NCBI GenBank assembly: GCA_021808425.1
Contig: JAKBBS010000011.1
Location: forward strand, 1 to 34,636
Direction: 5' to 3'
DNA from: Actinomycetes bacterium
GTDB taxonomy: Bacteria > Actinomycetota > Acidimicrobiia > Acidimicrobiales > Palsa-688
Length of the DNA stretch: 34,636 nt
This document shows positions 31,893 through 34,636 of this stretch, one piece after another; the first letter of the stretch is position 1; every line of letters starts with the position of its first letter. Position numbers and translations under genes: made by a program. A model generated the notes under the pieces. The model was not told where the DNA came from. It did not search any database and worked only from the letters and a program-made list of their open reading frames with translations.

Positions 31893-33209
31893 ATGACCCG
31901 ATTCAGCGAAACTTCGACCAATAATGACGCCGCGCCGACGCCCGACCCGGAAGTTGTGACGTCGCTTCTCGACCCTGCGACCACGGCGGAGAGCATCGGC
32001 GACTACGTGCGGGCTTGGGGAGTTCGCATTCGCAACGGCGAGAGCGGAATGCTCCCGGTCGTGCTCGGCCTGGTAGTGATCGTTGTCATTTTCCAGAGCC
32101 AAAAGTCCGTTTTCCTGTCCGCCGGGAACCTCACGAACCTGTTCATCCAGTCGGCGACGTTCATACTTCTCGGCATGGCCGAGGTGTTCGTGCTTCTTCT
32201 CGGCGAGATCGACCTGTCGATAGGCTACGTCGGCGGCGTCGCTGGTGTCGTCACCGTGGCGACCGCCGCGCCGCCTGGCAACCATCCGTGGTGGGTGGCG
32301 ATAATCGCCGGCCTCGTGGTGAGCACCCTCATAGGGATTCTCCAGGGCCTTGTCGTCACCCGCCTAAGGGTACCGTCGTTCGTCGTCACCCTCGCCGGCC
32401 TGCTCGGCTGGGAGGGGATGCTCATCTTCCTCGCCGATCGTGAGGGAGGGACGAACGGCGGCGGGACTATCCGGCTATCGAACTCGATCCTCCTGGACCT
32501 GGTCAATGGGAACCTGAGCGTGGCCGCGGGATGGGTCCTTCTCGTGGTGGGTGTTGCCGGATTTGCCGCATTCCTTCTTCTGCGTGACCGCCACCGGAGG
32601 GCACACTCGCTGGTGGTCCCCCCATTCGGTCTCACCATCGCACGGATCGTTGCCGTTGCGATTGCCGGCTTTGCTGTAGTCGCCATCTGCAACACGAACC
32701 GGGGTCGCATCGTCAGCCACCCCGTCCAGGGGGTCCCCTGGGTGGTGCTGATCGTCCTCGGGACGTTCATAGCGTGGACTTCGCTGCTCGGGCGCACCCG
32801 TTTCGGCCGCTACGTGTACGCCATCGGCGGCAACGCCGAGGCGGCGAGGCGCGCGGGTATCAACCTCGGGCGGATCCGTACCGCTGCGTTCGCCCTGACA
32901 GGGTTGACCGCCGGTCTGGCAGGCGTGATCCTGACGTCGCAGCTCGGATCCATATCGAGCAACGTCGACGGCGGCGAGCTTGTCCTCTACGCGGTGGCTG
33001 CAGCTGTTATCGGCGGCACGAGCCTCTTCGGAGGCCGCGGGAAGATGCTCTACGCGGTCGTCGGAGGCCTCGTGATCGCAACAATCGCCAACGGGATGGG
33101 CCTCATAGGACTCAGCGCTTCGGCACAGTACATGGTGACGGCCCTGGTACTGCTCGCCGCAGCGTCGGTGGACGCCCTCGCGAGACGCAACTCGACACGC
33201 AACTCCTAA
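31893..33209 (+). CDS. Sugar ABC transporter permease, XylH-like (CUT2)
   Basis: This 438-residue protein has a polar N-terminal tail of about 50 residues and then roughly ten to twelve membrane spans. Family landmarks: NLTNLFIQSATFILLGMAEVFVL..., LGEIDLSIGYVGGVAGV, RLRVPSFVVTLAGLLGWEG and the cytoplasmic ATPase-docking loop region GRYVYAIGGNAEAARRAGI. The C-terminal block is AAAVIGGTSLFGGRGKMLYAVVGG. Size matches XylH rather than the shorter RbsC. It is the membrane channel for the binding protein and ATPase just upstream. Because the hybrid kinase carries the same kind of ATPase module, this permease is its most likely docking partner. Confidence 0.94.
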   Translation: MTRFSETSTNNDAAPTPDPEVVTSLLDPATTAESIGDYVRAWGVRIRNGESGMLPVVLGLVVIVVIFQSQKSVFLSAGNLTNLFIQSATFILLGMAEVFVLLLGEIDLSIGYVGGVAGVVTVATAAPPGNHPWWVAIIAGLVVSTLIGILQGLVVTRLRVPSFVVTLAGLLGWEGMLIFLADREGGTNGGGTIRLSNSILLDLVNGNLSVAAGWVLLVVGVAGFAAFLLLRDRHRRAHSLVVPPFGLTIARIVAVAIAGFAVVAICNTNRGRIVSHPVQGVPWVVLIVLGTFIAWTSLLGRTRFGRYVYAIGGNAEAARRAGINLGRIRTAAFALTGLTAGLAGVILTSQLGSISSNVDGGELVLYAVAAAVIGGTSLFGGRGKMLYAVVGGLVIATIANGMGLIGLSASAQYMVTALVLLAAASVDALARRNSTRNS

Positions 33210-33237
33210 GGCGCGCACTCGGCGACGGCGAGAAACT

Positions 33238-34636
33238 TTATTCCCACTCGATGGTGCCGGGCGGCTTGGAGGTCACGTCGTAGGCGACCCGGTTGACGCC
33301 GGGCACCTCGTTGATGATGCGGCTGGACAACCGTTCCAGTACCTCGTAGGGAAGACGGGCCCAGTCGGCTGTCATGGCGTCGTCCGAAGTGACCGCCCGG
33401 ATGATGATCGGGTAGGCGTACGTGCGTTCGTCGCCCATAACCCCGACCGTGCGCACGACCGGCAGCACGGCGAAGCTCTGCCACAGTTCGCGCGACAGGC
33501 CGGCCCGGCGGATCTCCTCCGCCACGATGGCGTCTGCGGCCGCCAGGATCGCGACGCGTTCGGGCGTGACTGTGCCGACGATTCGCACGGCGAGGCCCGG
33601 CCCGGGGAAAGGTTGGCGCCACACGATCTCCTCGGGCAGGCCGAGCTCTTCGCCGACGGTGCGTACCTCGTCTTTGAAAAGGTTGCGTAGCGGCTCGACC
33701 AGCTCGAAGACCATGTCGTCGGGCAGCCCTCCCACGTTGTGGTGGGACTTGATCTTCGCGGCGTCCTTGGTGCCAGACTCGATGATGTCGGGGTATAGGG
33801 TGCCCTGCACTAGGAACCGGGCATCCCCAAGGTCACTCGCCGCCTCCTCGAAGACCCGGATGAAAGTCTCGCCGATGATCTTGCGCTTGCGCTCCGGGTC
33901 CGAGATGTCGTCGAGGGCGCCGAGGAAACGGTCCCCCGCCTTGACATGCACGAGGTCGATGTTGAACTGCTCACGAAAAGTCGCCTCCACTTGGTCGGCC
34001 TCACCGGCACGCAACAGCCCGGTGTCGACGAACACGCATGTGAGCTGCGAGCCGACCGCCTTGTGGACCAGGGCGGCCGCTACAGCCGAGTCGACGCCGC
34101 CCGACAGGCCGCATATGATCCGCTCGGATCCGACCTGCCCCCGGATCGCCTCGGTTGCCGCTTCGATCACCGACGTCATCGTCCACGACGGGCGGCAACC
34201 GCAGACCTCGTACAGAAACGCCTTGAGGACCTCCTGGCCTCCGTGGGTGTGGACCACTTCGGGATGGAACTGCACTCCGTATAAGCCCCGCTTCGGGTCC
34301 TCCAGAGCAGCTACGGGCGCGTCGACTGTCGACGCCGTCGTACGAAAACCCGGAGGAGGGGCGGCGATCGCGTCGAAGTGGCTCATCCACACGTCGAAAG
34401 ACGGCGGCACCGAGGCGAACAGGACCGACGGGGCCGGCCCGTCTGATGCGACTGTCAGAGCGGTCCGACCGTACTCGCCCTTGCCGCTGCCGTCCACGGA
34501 GCCGCCGAGCTGGCGGGCGATCAGCTGGGCGCCGTAGCAGATGCCCAGTATCGGGATGCCAGTGTCGAAGATCTCCGGGTCAAGTAGAGGGGCCCCCGGT
34601 ATGTTGACCGACTTCGGTCCACCGGAGAGGATCAGC
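33238..34636 (-). CDS. guaA: GMP synthase (glutamine-hydrolysing), N-terminus beyond the window
   Basis: The frame is open to the right edge; about 465 residues are visible. The amidotransferase domain comes first: [11 protein letters not shown], then [13 protein letters not shown] with the nucleophile Cys, and later [12 protein letters not shown] with the catalytic His and Glu. The synthetase domain has the PP-loop [20 protein letters not shown], and the C-terminal dimerisation domain ends [17 protein letters not shown], the standard GuaA terminus. It converts XMP to GMP using glutamine and ATP. It converges with the sugar permease gene (28 bp between stops, no clear terminator). Confidence 0.96.
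   Translation of the reverse strand, partial: LILSGGPKSVNIPGAPLLDPEIFDTGIPILGICYGAQLIARQLGGSVDGSGKGEYGRTALTVASDGPAPSVLFASVPPSFDVWMSHFDAIAAPPPGFRTTASTVDAPVAALEDPKRGLYGVQFHPEVVHTHGGQEVLKAFLYEVCGCRPSWTMTSVIEAATEAIRGQVGSERIICGLSGGVDSAVAAALVHKAVGSQLTCVFVDTGLLRAGEADQVEATFREQFNIDLVHVKAGDRFLGALDDISDPERKRKIIGETFIRVFEEAASDLGDARFLVQGTLYPDIIESGTKDAAKIKSHHNVGGLPDDMVFELVEPLRNLFKDEVRTVGEELGLPEEIVWRQPFPGPGLAVRIVGTVTPERVAILAAADAIVAEEIRRAGLSRELWQSFAVLPVVRTVGVMGDERTYAYPIIIRAVTSDDAMTADWARLPYEVLERLSSRIINEVPGVNRVAYDVTSKPPGTIEWE

Overview
The window looks like high-GC chromosomal DNA from an actinomycetote, most likely of the Acidimicrobiia type. This is inferred from three things: GTG/TTG starts are frequent; the order pcrA - B12-binding domain - sucC/sucD - purN/purH - folD resembles the actinobacterial core chromosome; and there is a secreted protein with GYWLVAADGG-type repeats of a kind common in Acidimicrobiia. 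No rRNA, tRNA, CRISPR array, insertion sequence or prophage was seen.

Bases 1-7804 (minus strand) are a run of branched-chain-amino-acid-type (HAAT/Liv) ABC transporter genes. In transcription order they are: substrate-binding lipoprotein, LivH, LivM, LivG, LivF, a GntR/FCD regulator, a second LivH, and a LivM-LivG fusion that leaves the window at base 1. A perfect 18-bp palindrome upstream of the binding-protein gene is the likely operator. Further upstream (7949-8779) lies a broken membrane-protein gene.

Bases 8918-11960 (plus) hold a glycoside-hydrolase-family-2-like protein whose expected catalytic nucleophile is Ala, an SCP2-like protein and a small hypothetical protein.

Bases 12083-25375 are mostly housekeeping. 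The TCA-cycle genes are mdh, icd, sucC and sucD. The one-carbon and purine genes are metF, a single-ORF purN-purH fusion, and folD. There is also a stand-alone cobalamin-binding domain of the methylmalonyl-CoA mutase type and the helicase pcrA. A secreted propeller/repeat protein lies between folD and sucD. A 19-bp-stem hairpin separates it from the converging sucCD genes.

Bases 25455-33209 (plus) hold the most interesting locus. After an SDR dehydrogenase comes an 806-residue protein that joins a complete CUT2-type (sugar) ABC ATPase domain to two GAF-like regions and a full histidine kinase core. A KdpE/OmpR-type response regulator overlaps it by 4 nt. Then follows a complete xylose/ribose-type ABC transporter: lipoprotein, single-domain ATPase and permease. 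The transporter ATPase and the kinase's ABC domain are clearly related. TTAA motifs spaced 11 bp apart, typical of OmpR/PhoB-family operators, lie upstream of the binding-protein gene. The simplest reading is a sugar uptake system whose ATPase module has been grafted onto its own sensor kinase, so that transport state could feed directly into gene control.

The right edge (33238-34636, minus) is guaA (GMP synthase), lacking its N-terminus because it runs off the window.
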